Of a stretch of DNA of 10,281 nucleotides, positions 1 through 6,421 are shown piece by piece. The stretch comes from JAKAIY01 sp036258195 (GTDB taxonomy: Bacteria; Chloroflexota; Ktedonobacteria; Ktedonobacterales; JADMIN01): positions 1 to 10,281 of the forward strand of contig DATAED010000155.1 of assembly GCA_036258195.1 (NCBI GenBank), given 5' to 3'. Every line of letters begins with the position of its first letter. Position 1 is the stretch's first letter. The notes beneath the pieces were generated by a model. That model searched no databases and was not told where the DNA came from. It worked only from the letters and a program-made list of their open reading frames with translations. Position numbers and translations under genes: made by a program.

Positions 1-1627
1 CCAGTCGACTATTGGTCACTGGCGTCTTGAGTTCGTGCGCCGCAATGCTGAGAAACTCATCCATGCGTCGCGTCGTCTCTGCCATGGCCAGGGCGTGGGC
101 GTAGGCCACCGCGCGATCATGCGCCAGGCGGTCGCGCTCGATGATGAGCGCCGCCAGCTTTGCCACCGCGCCCGCCATGGCGAACTCCTCGGCGCCGGGC
201 TGATGATCGGCGGCGCCGTAGTCCAGCGTCAGGTTGCCCAGCAGACGCCCGCCAACACGCATCGGGATGACGAGCATCGTGCGCGAGCCAAACGGGTTGG
301 CCCAGCGATTGAAGGGCGACTGGGTGCGGTCGATCTGAATGGCCTCGCCCAGACGCAAACGCTCGATGAACGCATCGGGCAGGAAGTCGCGCATGTGGCC
401 AGCCGTCGGCCAGTTGGCCAGCCAGGTGCGCTCTTCGTCTGGCGTCAGGCCAGCGACGGCGACCGCCCGCATCTCCTCGCTCTCTGGCTCGAACGCCACG
501 ATGTCCACCCGTCGGCAGGCCATCACCACGCGCGTCAGCTCAGCCAGCCGCCGGGCCACCTGTGGCGCGCCCACGAAGCTATCCACAGGGACATACTCCG
601 CGCTGCTCACAGCAGCGGCGCCACCGAAGGCGCTCGCGTCGCCAACAAGCGTCTCGGCCATCGCCATCAGAGCGTCGAGCGCCTCGCGCGTCTGCTGTTC
701 CAGGCGGCGGCGCTGGGTCACGTCGCGCCCGATCAGCACGCCACCGACGATCTCACCATCTGCGCTGCGCACAGGCGCGCCGCTGGCATTGAGGATGAGC
801 GCGCGACCGTCGGGGGCGCCCATGGTGATATCCATAGCGCTCGCGCCGCGCAGCGTTTCGCCCCGCAGCACCCGCGCGAAGGGCCAGCTTTCAGTCGGGC
901 TGGGCTGGCCACGCTCATCCAGCACGGTAAACAGGTGATCGCGTTGATCGAGCGTCCTCAGGGGCGTCTCGGTTGCGTCGGATGCGTCAGACGCGCCCAG
1001 CAATTCAGCGTCGGCGGCGTTGGTCTGGACGACGTTCCCATCGCGATCAAAGACGATGATCGCGTCGGCCATCGACTCGAAGATAGCCATGAGCTGGCTG
1101 GCCTGCGCCGCCGCGCCGCGTTCGGAGCGCCGCAGCGCCTCATCCAGCGCTTTGTGTGCGCTCACATCATGGAAAGCGAGCACAGCGCCCGAGACGACGC
1201 CGCCTGTCACGATGGGCGCCGAGACATAGGAAACGGGGAGCAGCGAGCCATCGCGGCGAGTGAACGCATCGTCGTCGATGCGCTCCACCTGGCCTGAGCC
1301 AATCACCCGTAGCAGCGGACACTGCTCTCTGGGGAAGGCGCTACCATCCGCATGCTGAAAGTGGATGGTCGCGTGCATGTCTTTCCCGCGCAGCTCGTCC
1401 AGTGTCCAGCCTAGCATCGCCTCCGCCGCCGGATTCATGAAGGTGACGCGCCCAGTGGTATCGAGCGCATAGACGCCTTCGCCCAGGTTGTCGGTGATGG
1501 CGCGCAGAAAGTCGAGCAGGCGAGCGCGGCTCTGCTCGCTGGCGACAGATTGCTCCGGCTCACGTTCAGCGATGTCTGACCCGCCGCCTGCCGCCTGAGA
1601 TTGCGATGTTCTGGAGGGATGTTTCAT
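1..1627 (-). CDS. PAS-PAS-GAF sensor histidine kinase, C-terminus cut by window edge
   Basis: I translated the minus strand from the ATG at 1627 down to base 1 and found 542 codons without a stop. The C-terminal part lies outside the window. Residues about 41-158 form a PAS domain (GVYALDTTGRVTFMNPAAEA), about 178-305 a second PAS domain (IIVFDRDGNVVQTNAADAEL) and about 352-500 a GAF-like domain. Residues 521-542 are the start of the HisKA dimerisation domain. The H-box reads DEFLSIAAHELKTPV, with phospho-acceptor His531 encoded at 35-37. The ATPase domain should follow beyond the left edge. No membrane segment is visible, so this should be a cytoplasmic sensor; its ligand is unknown. An in-frame GTG seven codons upstream (1646-1648) is an alternative start, and neither start has a strong ribosome site. 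The gene is divergent from the response regulator at 2144, a possible but unproven partner. Confidence 0.93.
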   Translation of the reverse strand, partial: MKHPSRTSQSQAAGGGSDIAEREPEQSVASEQSRARLLDFLRAITDNLGEGVYALDTTGRVTFMNPAAEAMLGWTLDELRGKDMHATIHFQHADGSAFPREQCPLLRVIGSGQVERIDDDAFTRRDGSLLPVSYVSAPIVTGGVVSGAVLAFHDVSAHKALDEALRRSERGAAAQASQLMAIFESMADAIIVFDRDGNVVQTNAADAELLGASDASDATETPLRTLDQRDHLFTVLDERGQPSPTESWPFARVLRGETLRGASAMDITMGAPDGRALILNASGAPVRSADGEIVGGVLIGRDVTQRRRLEQQTREALDALMAMAETLVGDASAFGGAAAVSSAEYVPVDSFVGAPQVARRLAELTRVVMACRRVDIVAFEPESEEMRAVAVAGLTPDEERTWLANWPTAGHMRDFLPDAFIERLRLGEAIQIDRTQSPFNRWANPFGSRTMLVIPMRVGGRLLGNLTLDYGAADHQPGAEEFAMAGAVAKLAALIIERDRLAHDRAVAYAHALAMAETTRRMDEFLSIAAHELKTPVTNSRL

Positions 1628-1745
1628 GCCTGTGACGTCGAACCTCACGGCTGATGACGCACGCGCGCCAACCCCATCCACCAGCGCGGGCGCCGCCCTG
1701 CCAGATCAGCGCCACTCGCGCGATGCGCTGTCCGGGAGGGATCAT

Positions 1746-1775
1746 CCAGGGTCAACCAGCATAAACCAGGGTGAT
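1746..1775. promoter_or_regulatory. Three 10-bp-phased CCAG direct repeats, possible response-regulator site
   Basis: CCAG occurs at 1746, 1756 and 1766, exactly 10 bp apart. The units are CCAGGGTCAA, CCAGCATAAA and CCAGGGTGAT. OmpR/PhoB-family regulators typically bind tandem direct repeats spaced by about one helical turn. An OmpR-type regulator is encoded next door, so this is a candidate operator, about 120 bp upstream of the kinase start. The assignment is inference from spacing only. Confidence 0.3.
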
Positions 1776-2065
1776 GCAAGACGCCTGTGAGATATGTGTG
1801 AAACTCGCGAAGAAATTGGTCGCCAACACTTTACCACTTCTGGCTCATTTTCGCGCCAAGGCGGCGGCGCTCCTGCTGCCCTCAGTTAAGGATTTGTTCA
1901 CTGCGCGCAATCAAAGGCTAATATGGGTCGCTCATCATCTCTGTGTGACCGCGCCTGACGCGCGGCGCCAGACGCCAGCGCCAGACGGCAGCGGCGCTTA
2001 GTACATGCGGGGGCGCGCTCCGCGCAAGGATGCGCTCAGCGCCCCTGGCCCAGCGCCTGGAGTCG

Positions 2066-2071
2066 TATACT
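2066..2071 (+). promoter_or_regulatory. Candidate -10 element for the response regulator gene
   Basis: TATACT is a close match to the sigma-70 -10 consensus in otherwise GC-rich sequence, 72 bp upstream of the ATG at 2144. The -35 position (about 2043-2048, CCCTGG) does not match consensus, so the promoter may need an activator, or the hexamer may be coincidental. Confidence 0.35.
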
Positions 2072-2143
2072 GTTCGTTGCGCGACGTCAGAGCCAGTCGT
2101 GAGAAGCAGCAATGCGCACGATGCTCGTCGGGGAGGCGGAACG

Positions 2144-2884
2144 ATGCGCAGACCAGATGAATCGCATGCGGGTGATGATGCGGTTTCCACGTCACGCCGC
2201 CGCATTCTGGTCGTTGATGATGAGGCGACCGTGCGCGAGGTGGTTGGGCAGTATCTGGAGCTCGAAGGCTACGCGGTGTCGGCGGCGGCGACCGGCCTGG
2301 ACGCCCTGCGCGAGGCGGCGGCAGCCCCGCCTGATATGGTCATCCTCGACATCGCGCTCCCCGGCGTCGATGGGCTGGAGGTGCTGCGGCGGCTGCGCGC
2401 GGTGAGCGCGATCCCCATCCTCATGCTGACGGCGCGCGCCGAAGATGTGGATAAACTGCTCGGTTTCGGCCTCGGCGCCGACGACTATATGACCAAGCCA
2501 TTCAACCCACGCGAGCTGGTCGCGCGGGTGCAGGCGATCATGCGCCGCCTGGAGGCGACCAGCGCCCCGGCCATGATCTTCGACGGCGACATCCACTTTG
2601 GCGACATCACCATCCATCAGCAACTGCGCCAGGTCGAGCGCGCCGGAGCGTCTATCGAGCTGACGACGAAAGAGTACGATCTGCTGCTGTTCCTGGCAAC
2701 CCATCCGCGCCAGGTCTTCACGCGCGAGCAACTCTTGCAGCACGTCTGGAACTATGACAACTACGGTGACGATAGCACCGTCACCGTCCATATGCGCCGC
2801 CTGCGCGAGAAGATCGAGCGCGACCCAGCCCGGCCACTGCGCCTGCGAACCGTCTGGGGAGTGGGCTACAAATTCGAGCCATAG
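2144..2884 (+). CDS. OmpR/PhoB-family two-component response regulator
   Basis: This 246-aa DNA-binding response regulator has a receiver domain at about residues 19-135 with all key residues. These are the acidic pair D25-D26 (ILVVDDE), phospho-acceptor Asp69 (VILDIALPGVDG), Thr96 (ILMLTARAE) and Lys118 (DDYMTKPFNPREL). A winged-helix effector domain fills about residues 145-246 (ELTTKEYDLLLFLATHP; DSTVTVHMRRLREKIE; RTVWGVGYKFEP). The frame is open back to 2030, but I chose the ATG at 2144. It has GGGAGGCGGA just upstream (2131-2140), and starting there leaves a normal short leader before the receiver domain. When phosphorylated it should dimerise and control transcription. The histidine kinase divergently encoded on its left may be its partner, and the targets are unknown. 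Length and domain order are normal for the family. Confidence 0.95.
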   Translation: MRRPDESHAGDDAVSTSRRRILVVDDEATVREVVGQYLELEGYAVSAAATGLDALREAAAAPPDMVILDIALPGVDGLEVLRRLRAVSAIPILMLTARAEDVDKLLGFGLGADDYMTKPFNPRELVARVQAIMRRLEATSAPAMIFDGDIHFGDITIHQQLRQVERAGASIELTTKEYDLLLFLATHPRQVFTREQLLQHVWNYDNYGDDSTVTVHMRRLREKIERDPARPLRLRTVWGVGYKFEP

Positions 2885-3067
2885 GGCTGGCCGCTGGTGC
2901 GCGCCCCATCGCCGCCGTTCCCCCAATTTCTGTAATCATCTGCTCATATTTGTCCCATCGCGTGTAAGCCTTGCCATCTACGCTGAGATTGAACGGCCAG
3001 CAGCGTCGAGCGCGCAGAGTATCACCATCTTCCCGCGCGATGCGGGCGCTGCGCCGGGAGGTCTGAA

Positions 3068-3283
3068 ATGGGCAAGAGCAATGACACATGCGATGAGCGC
3101 CAGCAGGCGTCCAGCTTGACACACGCTGCGGCGATGCCATCGCTATTTACCGCCTGGGAGTGGAGCATGCTCTTCCTCCTGCGGCGGCGCTATCAGCAGG
3201 GGCGTGATCTGCTGGACAGCCGTGAGCTGGCGCGGCTGAGTTTCGTGCGCTGGCTCGTCAGAACGGGTCGCCTGGATCCGTAG
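3068..3283 (+). CDS. Small basic protein of unknown function (71 aa)
   Basis: I do not recognise this protein. Reasons to think it is real are a good Shine-Dalgarno (GGGAGG at 3057-3062) 5 nt before the ATG, the codon bias of its neighbours, and a position directly upstream of the sigma-like gene on the same strand. The first 25 residues are polar. Residues about 26-71 look helical, with an aromatic/hydrophobic patch (FTAWEWSMLFLLRRRYQQG) followed by an amphipathic, arginine-rich tail (ELARLSFVRWLVRTGRLDP). No cysteine pairs, signal peptide or clear membrane helix are visible. The gap to the next gene is 100 bp, so it may have its own promoter or share one. It could be an accessory or anti-sigma-like partner of the next gene, but nothing in the sequence proves that. 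Confidence 0.6.
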   Translation: MGKSNDTCDERQQASSLTHAAAMPSLFTAWEWSMLFLLRRRYQQGRDLLDSRELARLSFVRWLVRTGRLDP

Positions 3284-3383
3284 CCTGTATGTCTGAGATC
3301 GGGTGAGCCGCACGGCGCCGCGCGGGCGACCATCGCCAGAGGCGCGAGCTTCCAGGATGAGGCCGTGCGAGGAGAGAGCCGAC

Positions 3384-3926
3384 ATGACACAGCATCACCG
3401 ATTCGATGAGAGTCAGGTGCAGAGCATCTACCGATACATGTACAGCCATGTGGGCAATCGCGAGGAGGCGGAGGCGCTGACCGAGCAGGCGTTCTTGCAG
3501 GCGCTCCACGCCACAGCTTCGCCCAGCGCCTCCAGGCCATCCACGCCGCAGAGCATGGATACACCGCTCTGGCGCGCGGCGACCGCAGTGGTGAGCGCAT
3601 ATCTGGGGCAGTTCTACGCGGGCTGCCTTGTTGGTTCTGCCATTCCGTGCGCCCCAGACGCCAGCGGCGCCGCAGAGCTAGCCGAGCGCATCCTGGCGCA
3701 GCTCGCGCCGCGCGACCGCGACATCCTGACCTCGCGCTTGCTGCACAATCGCTCACTCGGCGAGACAGCAGCCAGCATGCGCATCAGCGAGCAGGAAGCG
3801 CTGGCGCTCCAGTGGCGCGCGCTGCGGCATGCCACGCAAGTCGCCGCTGAGCAGATCGCTACGCCGCGCGCAGCGTCGCACGCCGCATTTGCGCTGCGCG
3901 TGACCGATGCGCAGGAGCCACCATAG
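3384..3926 (+). CDS. Sigma-70 (ECF-like) factor-related protein with divergent region 2
   Basis: This 180-aa protein resembles a small group of ECF-type sigma factors. Residues 12-42 match the start of sigma region 2 (SIYRYMYSHVGNREEAEALT, then EQAFLQAL). Residues 100-152 match region 4, with the typical helix-turn-helix pattern (LAQLAPRDRDILTSRLL; SLGETAASMRISEQEALALQ; RALRHA). The part between, residues 43-95, is alanine/serine-rich. It lacks the conserved region 2.3-2.4 pattern ('WLxRIARNxxxDxxR') that melts and reads the -10 element; instead it has DTPLWRAATAVVSAYLGQFY. It may therefore be a true but divergent sigma factor or a regulator derived from one. I chose the ATG at 3384 because GGAGAG lies 7 nt upstream; the frame extends back to a GTG at 3303 without a site. 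Its stop lies 2 nt before the exporter start, so the two are probably translated from one mRNA. Confidence 0.75.
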   Translation: MTQHHRFDESQVQSIYRYMYSHVGNREEAEALTEQAFLQALHATASPSASRPSTPQSMDTPLWRAATAVVSAYLGQFYAGCLVGSAIPCAPDASGAAELAERILAQLAPRDRDILTSRLLHNRSLGETAASMRISEQEALALQWRALRHATQVAAEQIATPRAASHAAFALRVTDAQEPP

Positions 3927-3928
3927 CT

Positions 3929-5353
3929 GTGAATCGGGGAAGCCTCACCGACGCGATGTGGTTGCCCTTCGCCGCGCCGCCTGCTATGCTGGCGCCTGGG
4001 GATGGACGGCCAGTCGAGCGAGCGGAGGCGTGGAGACGCATGGCAGCGACGCCGGATGAGAGCCTGGGGGCGGATCAGCGCCAGGCGGTCGAGTTTCTGC
4101 TGCGGCTGGGGCATGCGCTCAACCAGAACGGCTACCCCGCCGAGAGCCTGAAGGCGCTGCTGGGGGCGGCGTCGCTGCGGCTGGGGCTGCCGCATGTGGA
4201 GGTCTACACCACCGCGACGGGCTTGCAGATGGCGTTTGGCGCGCTCAGCCGCCAGCGCACCTACCTGATGGCGGTGACGCCGGGCAGCCTCAACCTCAGC
4301 CGCATGACCGGGCTCGACCGGGTGGCGCTGCAGGTGATGGATGGCAAACTGACCCCCGCGCAGGGCATCGAGCGCATCGAACGCATCGCCGCCGCCGCCT
4401 CGCCGTATGGGGCGATTCCCACGGCGCTGGCCTATGCGCTGGCGTCTGGCGCCTTCGCGCAGCTCTTCGGCGGCGGGCTGCGCGAGATCACCCTGGCGCT
4501 GGTGATCGGCGGACTGACCGGGCTGCTGGCGCTGGCCGCCGCGCGCTCCGATCGCGCCGAAGACCTCGTCGGGCCGGTCGCCGCCTTCCTGTCCGCCTTC
4601 ATCGCCGCCGCCGTCGCCGCGCGCTTCATGCCGCTCTCCAGCAGCATCGTCACGCTGGCCGGACTGGTCATCCTGCTGCCGGGGCTGACGCTGACCATCG
4701 CGCTGGAGGAGCTCTCGACCCGCCATCTGGTCACGGGAGTGGGGCGACTCAGCGCGGCGCTGGTCGCCTTCCTTGGCATCGTCTTTGGCGTGGCGCTGGG
4801 CAGCCAGCTCGCGCAGGTCAGCCTGGGCCAGCCACGCATCGTGGCGCCCACCCCGCTGCCAGCCTGGGCCACGCTGGCGGCGGTCGCCGTCTCCATCCCG
4901 GCGATCACGGTCATCTTGCGGGCGCCGCCACGCGACATCGGCTGGGTGGCGCTAGGCGTGGCCATCGCGTACGGCGCCAGCAGCCTCGGCGCGCTGGCGC
5001 TGGGGCCGCTGGGCGCGTTTCTGGGCGCGCTGGCGCTCGGCGTCGCCAGCAATCTCTTCGCCATCCTGCGCAATCGGCCTGCGCTGCTGATGCAGGCGCC
5101 CGGACTCTTCATCCTGGTACCTGGCAGCGTCGGCTACCTCGGCCTGGCGGCGCTGCTGCAATCCAATACGCTCACTGGCGTGCAGGCGGCGTTCCAGATG
5201 TTCCTGATCGGCGCGGCGCTGGTGTATGGCCTGCTCTTCGCCAATGTCATCTCGCCCGACCGCACGCTGGGGCGCATCATCGGGCGGGCGGCCCATCGCG
5301 CGCTGAAGCCGACTCCGCCAGCGCACGACATCACCCCCATCGAGAAAGAATGA
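3929..5353 (+). CDS. Threonine/serine exporter family protein (ThrE, two-domain fusion)
   Basis: This 474-aa inner-membrane protein of the ThrE family is expected to export threonine, serine or similar small substrates using the proton gradient. Residues about 53-290 are the ThrE N-terminal domain (former DUF1212). It begins with a soluble part (FLLRLGHALNQNGYPAESLK; VEVYTTATGLQMAFG) and is followed by membrane helices and the hallmark ILLPGLTLTIALEELSTRHL near 248-267. Residues about 310-445 are the ThrE_2 domain with the hallmark APGLFILVPGSVGYLGLAAL (390-409). About ten hydrophobic segments are visible. Having both domains in one chain matches Corynebacterium ThrE, while E. coli splits them into YjjP and YjjB. 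The start is a GTG with an AGGAG about 11 nt upstream; an ATG at 3956 is an alternative. It lies 2 nt after the sigma-like gene and 6 nt before the SRPBCC gene, which suggests one operon. Confidence 0.9.
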   Translation: MNRGSLTDAMWLPFAAPPAMLAPGDGRPVERAEAWRRMAATPDESLGADQRQAVEFLLRLGHALNQNGYPAESLKALLGAASLRLGLPHVEVYTTATGLQMAFGALSRQRTYLMAVTPGSLNLSRMTGLDRVALQVMDGKLTPAQGIERIERIAAAASPYGAIPTALAYALASGAFAQLFGGGLREITLALVIGGLTGLLALAAARSDRAEDLVGPVAAFLSAFIAAAVAARFMPLSSSIVTLAGLVILLPGLTLTIALEELSTRHLVTGVGRLSAALVAFLGIVFGVALGSQLAQVSLGQPRIVAPTPLPAWATLAAVAVSIPAITVILRAPPRDIGWVALGVAIAYGASSLGALALGPLGAFLGALALGVASNLFAILRNRPALLMQAPGLFILVPGSVGYLGLAALLQSNTLTGVQAAFQMFLIGAALVYGLLFANVISPDRTLGRIIGRAAHRALKPTPPAHDITPIEKE

Positions 5354-5359
5354 GGCGAC

Positions 5360-5842
5360 ATGGCGCACACGAGCTTTGAGCAAAGTATGACGGTCGCAGC
5401 TCCGGTCGAGCAGGCGCGCGCGGCGCTGGTCACCCTCACCGCGCATGATCGCCTGCACCCGCTGATCGTCTCCGTCCAGGCGCTGCCCGGCGGCGTCGCG
5501 CCGGATGGCTCGGCGCTGAGCCGCTATCGCATCGTCGATCGCGTGCACATGGGGCCGTTCACCCTGCGCGTCACCTATCGTGCGGAGATCGCGGTGGATG
5601 CGACGGGCGCGGCCGTCTCGGACGCCTACCAATCCCCCGGCGTGCATCTGCATGTCGTCGCGCGCTTGACCGCGCTGCCCGCGACCGCTGGCGTCCCGCA
5701 GACGCGCGTGGATGAGACGGTGACGGTGGAGGCGCCGCGCCTGCTGCTGGGCTACGTGCGAGCGCAGGCCCAACAGTCACATCAGGAGCTTTACGCCAAT
5801 CTCAAGCGCTGGCTGGAATCTGCATCCGTCAGCCATGCCTGA
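5360..5842 (+). CDS. SRPBCC-fold (START/polyketide-cyclase-like) protein
   Basis: This 160-aa soluble protein resembles the SRPBCC superfamily of small-molecule-binding proteins. It opens with the typical first strand and helix (FEQSMTVAAPVEQARAALVT), followed by alternating strands (SRYRIVDRVHMGPFTLRVTY, then RAEIAVD) and a long C-terminal helix (QAQQSHQELYANLKRWLES) that closes the pocket in this fold. The length is normal for a single-domain member. No catalytic residues can be assigned, and members range from cyclases to lipid or hormone binders, so no substrate is proposed. The ATG has TGAGG four to five nt upstream, overlapping the end of the exporter gene region (6-nt gap). It is therefore probably translated with the exporter and is the last gene of that run. 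Confidence 0.75.
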   Translation: MAHTSFEQSMTVAAPVEQARAALVTLTAHDRLHPLIVSVQALPGGVAPDGSALSRYRIVDRVHMGPFTLRVTYRAEIAVDATGAAVSDAYQSPGVHLHVVARLTALPATAGVPQTRVDETVTVEAPRLLLGYVRAQAQQSHQELYANLKRWLESASVSHA

Positions 5843-5847
5843 GCGCG

Positions 5848-5886
5848 CCCTCACACCAACCCCTCTCCCAGAGGGCGAGGGGAGTT
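5848..5886. repeat. Dispersed intergenic hairpin repeat of the 'LPSPSGRG' type
   Basis: Just after the SRPBCC stop codon lies CCCTCACACCAACCCC followed by a perfect hairpin, CCCTCT-CCC-AGAGGG (5861-5875), and GAGGGG (5877-5882), which can pair alternatively with CCCCTC (5860-5865). Read on the minus strand it encodes the phrase LPSPSGRGVG, which I know as a spurious translation seen in many unrelated bacterial annotations. It marks a common dispersed intergenic element. It may also act as a transcription terminator or mRNA end-stabiliser, though no T-tract follows. Confidence 0.6.
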
Positions 5887-5957
5887 CAGTCGGTTCACCA
5901 GACTGCCGCCTCTGGAGAGGTGAGGATTTATCTCTCCTTGTGCGAACGCGCACGAAA

Positions 5958-6021
5958 TGTGCGAAGCACATCCACCTGTGGCGCATGCTATGGAGCGCCA
6001 CAGGTGGATTGCAATCGCACA
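5958..6021. repeat. Long stem-loop upstream of the 122-aa gene (14-bp perfect arms)
   Basis: TCCACCTGTGGCGC (5971-5984) and GCGCCACAGGTGGA (5995-6008) are perfect inverted copies around a 10-nt loop. Beyond a 6-by-6 unpaired stretch, TGTGCGA (5958-5964) pairs with TCGCACA (6015-6021). A third TGTGCGA copy lies at 5939-5945, inside a small hairpin GTGCG-AACG-CGCAC (5940-5953). The structure ends 2 nt before the AAAGGAG ribosome site (6023-6029). It could be a dispersed palindromic repeat, a terminator, a protein-binding site or an RNA structure controlling translation; the sequence alone cannot decide. Confidence 0.75.
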
Positions 6022-6039
6022 CAAAGGAGCGCGTCAGGT

Positions 6040-6408
6040 ATGGACAAGGATGAGAGCGCCAACCGCATGCCCTATAAAGACACGCCAGAAGTCGTCCCCA
6101 GCGGCAAGCGTATGCCCATTCGCGATAAGGACGCCAACACCGCCGCCAGCAAGCGCTCGCGTGGGGCGCGCGGCACAGGTCGGCGCTATGACGAGCAGCG
6201 CCAGGGCGACACGGCCCCCTACGACGAGGTAGCGAAGGGTCAGCGTAACGATGACCTGGAGGTGCAGACCGCCCGCGAGCTGGCTGCCCGCGAGGAGGAG
6301 GCCGACGACTTGGCCGAGAGCCTGCGCCAGGAGCTGCGCCGCGAGGAGCGCCACAGCGAAGGCAGGTATCAGATCCCCACGGCGCCCCCAGCGCCCTCAG
6401 AGCGCTGA
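6040..6408 (+). CDS. Hydrophilic charged protein of unknown function (122 aa)
   Basis: I do not recognise this 122-aa protein. It has almost no hydrophobic stretch and no membrane helix or signal peptide. The first 75 residues are rich in K, R, D, P and G and are probably disordered. Residues about 78-110 are strongly alternating E/R/A/L (ARELAAREEEADDLAESLRQ) and are likely a helix or short coiled coil, followed by a proline-rich tail. The frame is open further upstream, but that part runs through the stem-loop. The ATG at 6040 has a strong AAAGGAG 10 nt upstream, so I chose it. The FNT transporter starts 13 nt after its stop, so the two are probably one transcriptional unit and the protein may act with the transporter. 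That link is inference. Confidence 0.65.
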   Translation: MDKDESANRMPYKDTPEVVPSGKRMPIRDKDANTAASKRSRGARGTGRRYDEQRQGDTAPYDEVAKGQRNDDLEVQTARELAAREEEADDLAESLRQELRREERHSEGRYQIPTAPPAPSER

Positions 6409-6421
6409 GCGAAGGAGTCGC

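Larger units (their letters stand above)
1628..2143. other. Intergenic region between divergent kinase and response regulator
   Basis: This stretch of about 515 bp contains no ORF that looks like a real gene. A 76-codon frame at 1771-2001 has no good ribosome site and no recognisable motif. The part at about 1755-1930 is less GC-rich than its surroundings, as expected for promoter DNA. It contains phased CCAG repeats (1746-1772), a TAATAT hexamer at 1919-1924 with a poor TTGTTC 19 bp upstream, a triple CGCC(T/A)GACG repeat (1952-1987) and a TATACT hexamer at 2066-2071. Promoters for both flanking genes should lie here. Confidence 0.7.

Noticed and set aside
35..1297. Long plus-strand open frame (420 codons) at the left end
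   Set aside because: The minus strand over the same bases encodes a clear PAS-PAS-GAF histidine kinase with an H-box, while the plus-strand product shows no domain. It is a shadow frame in GC-rich DNA.
1771..2001. 76-codon plus-strand frame in the kinase/regulator spacer
   Set aside because: No ribosome site before the ATG, no motif, and its second half runs through a short GC-rich repeat region. Not called, although a tiny real gene cannot be fully excluded.
2192..2926. Minus-strand open frame of 244 codons opposite the response regulator
   Set aside because: Exactly antisense to a complete receiver plus winged-helix protein; shadow.
2885..3067. Terminator or promoter between the response regulator and the 71-aa gene
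   Set aside because: No hairpin with a T-tract and no -35/-10 pair with sensible spacing could be found in these 183 bp.
3614..4726. Minus-strand open frame of 370 codons opposite the sigma-like and ThrE genes
   Set aside because: The translation is low-complexity Arg/Gln/Gly-rich and lies opposite two well-supported genes; typical antisense shadow.
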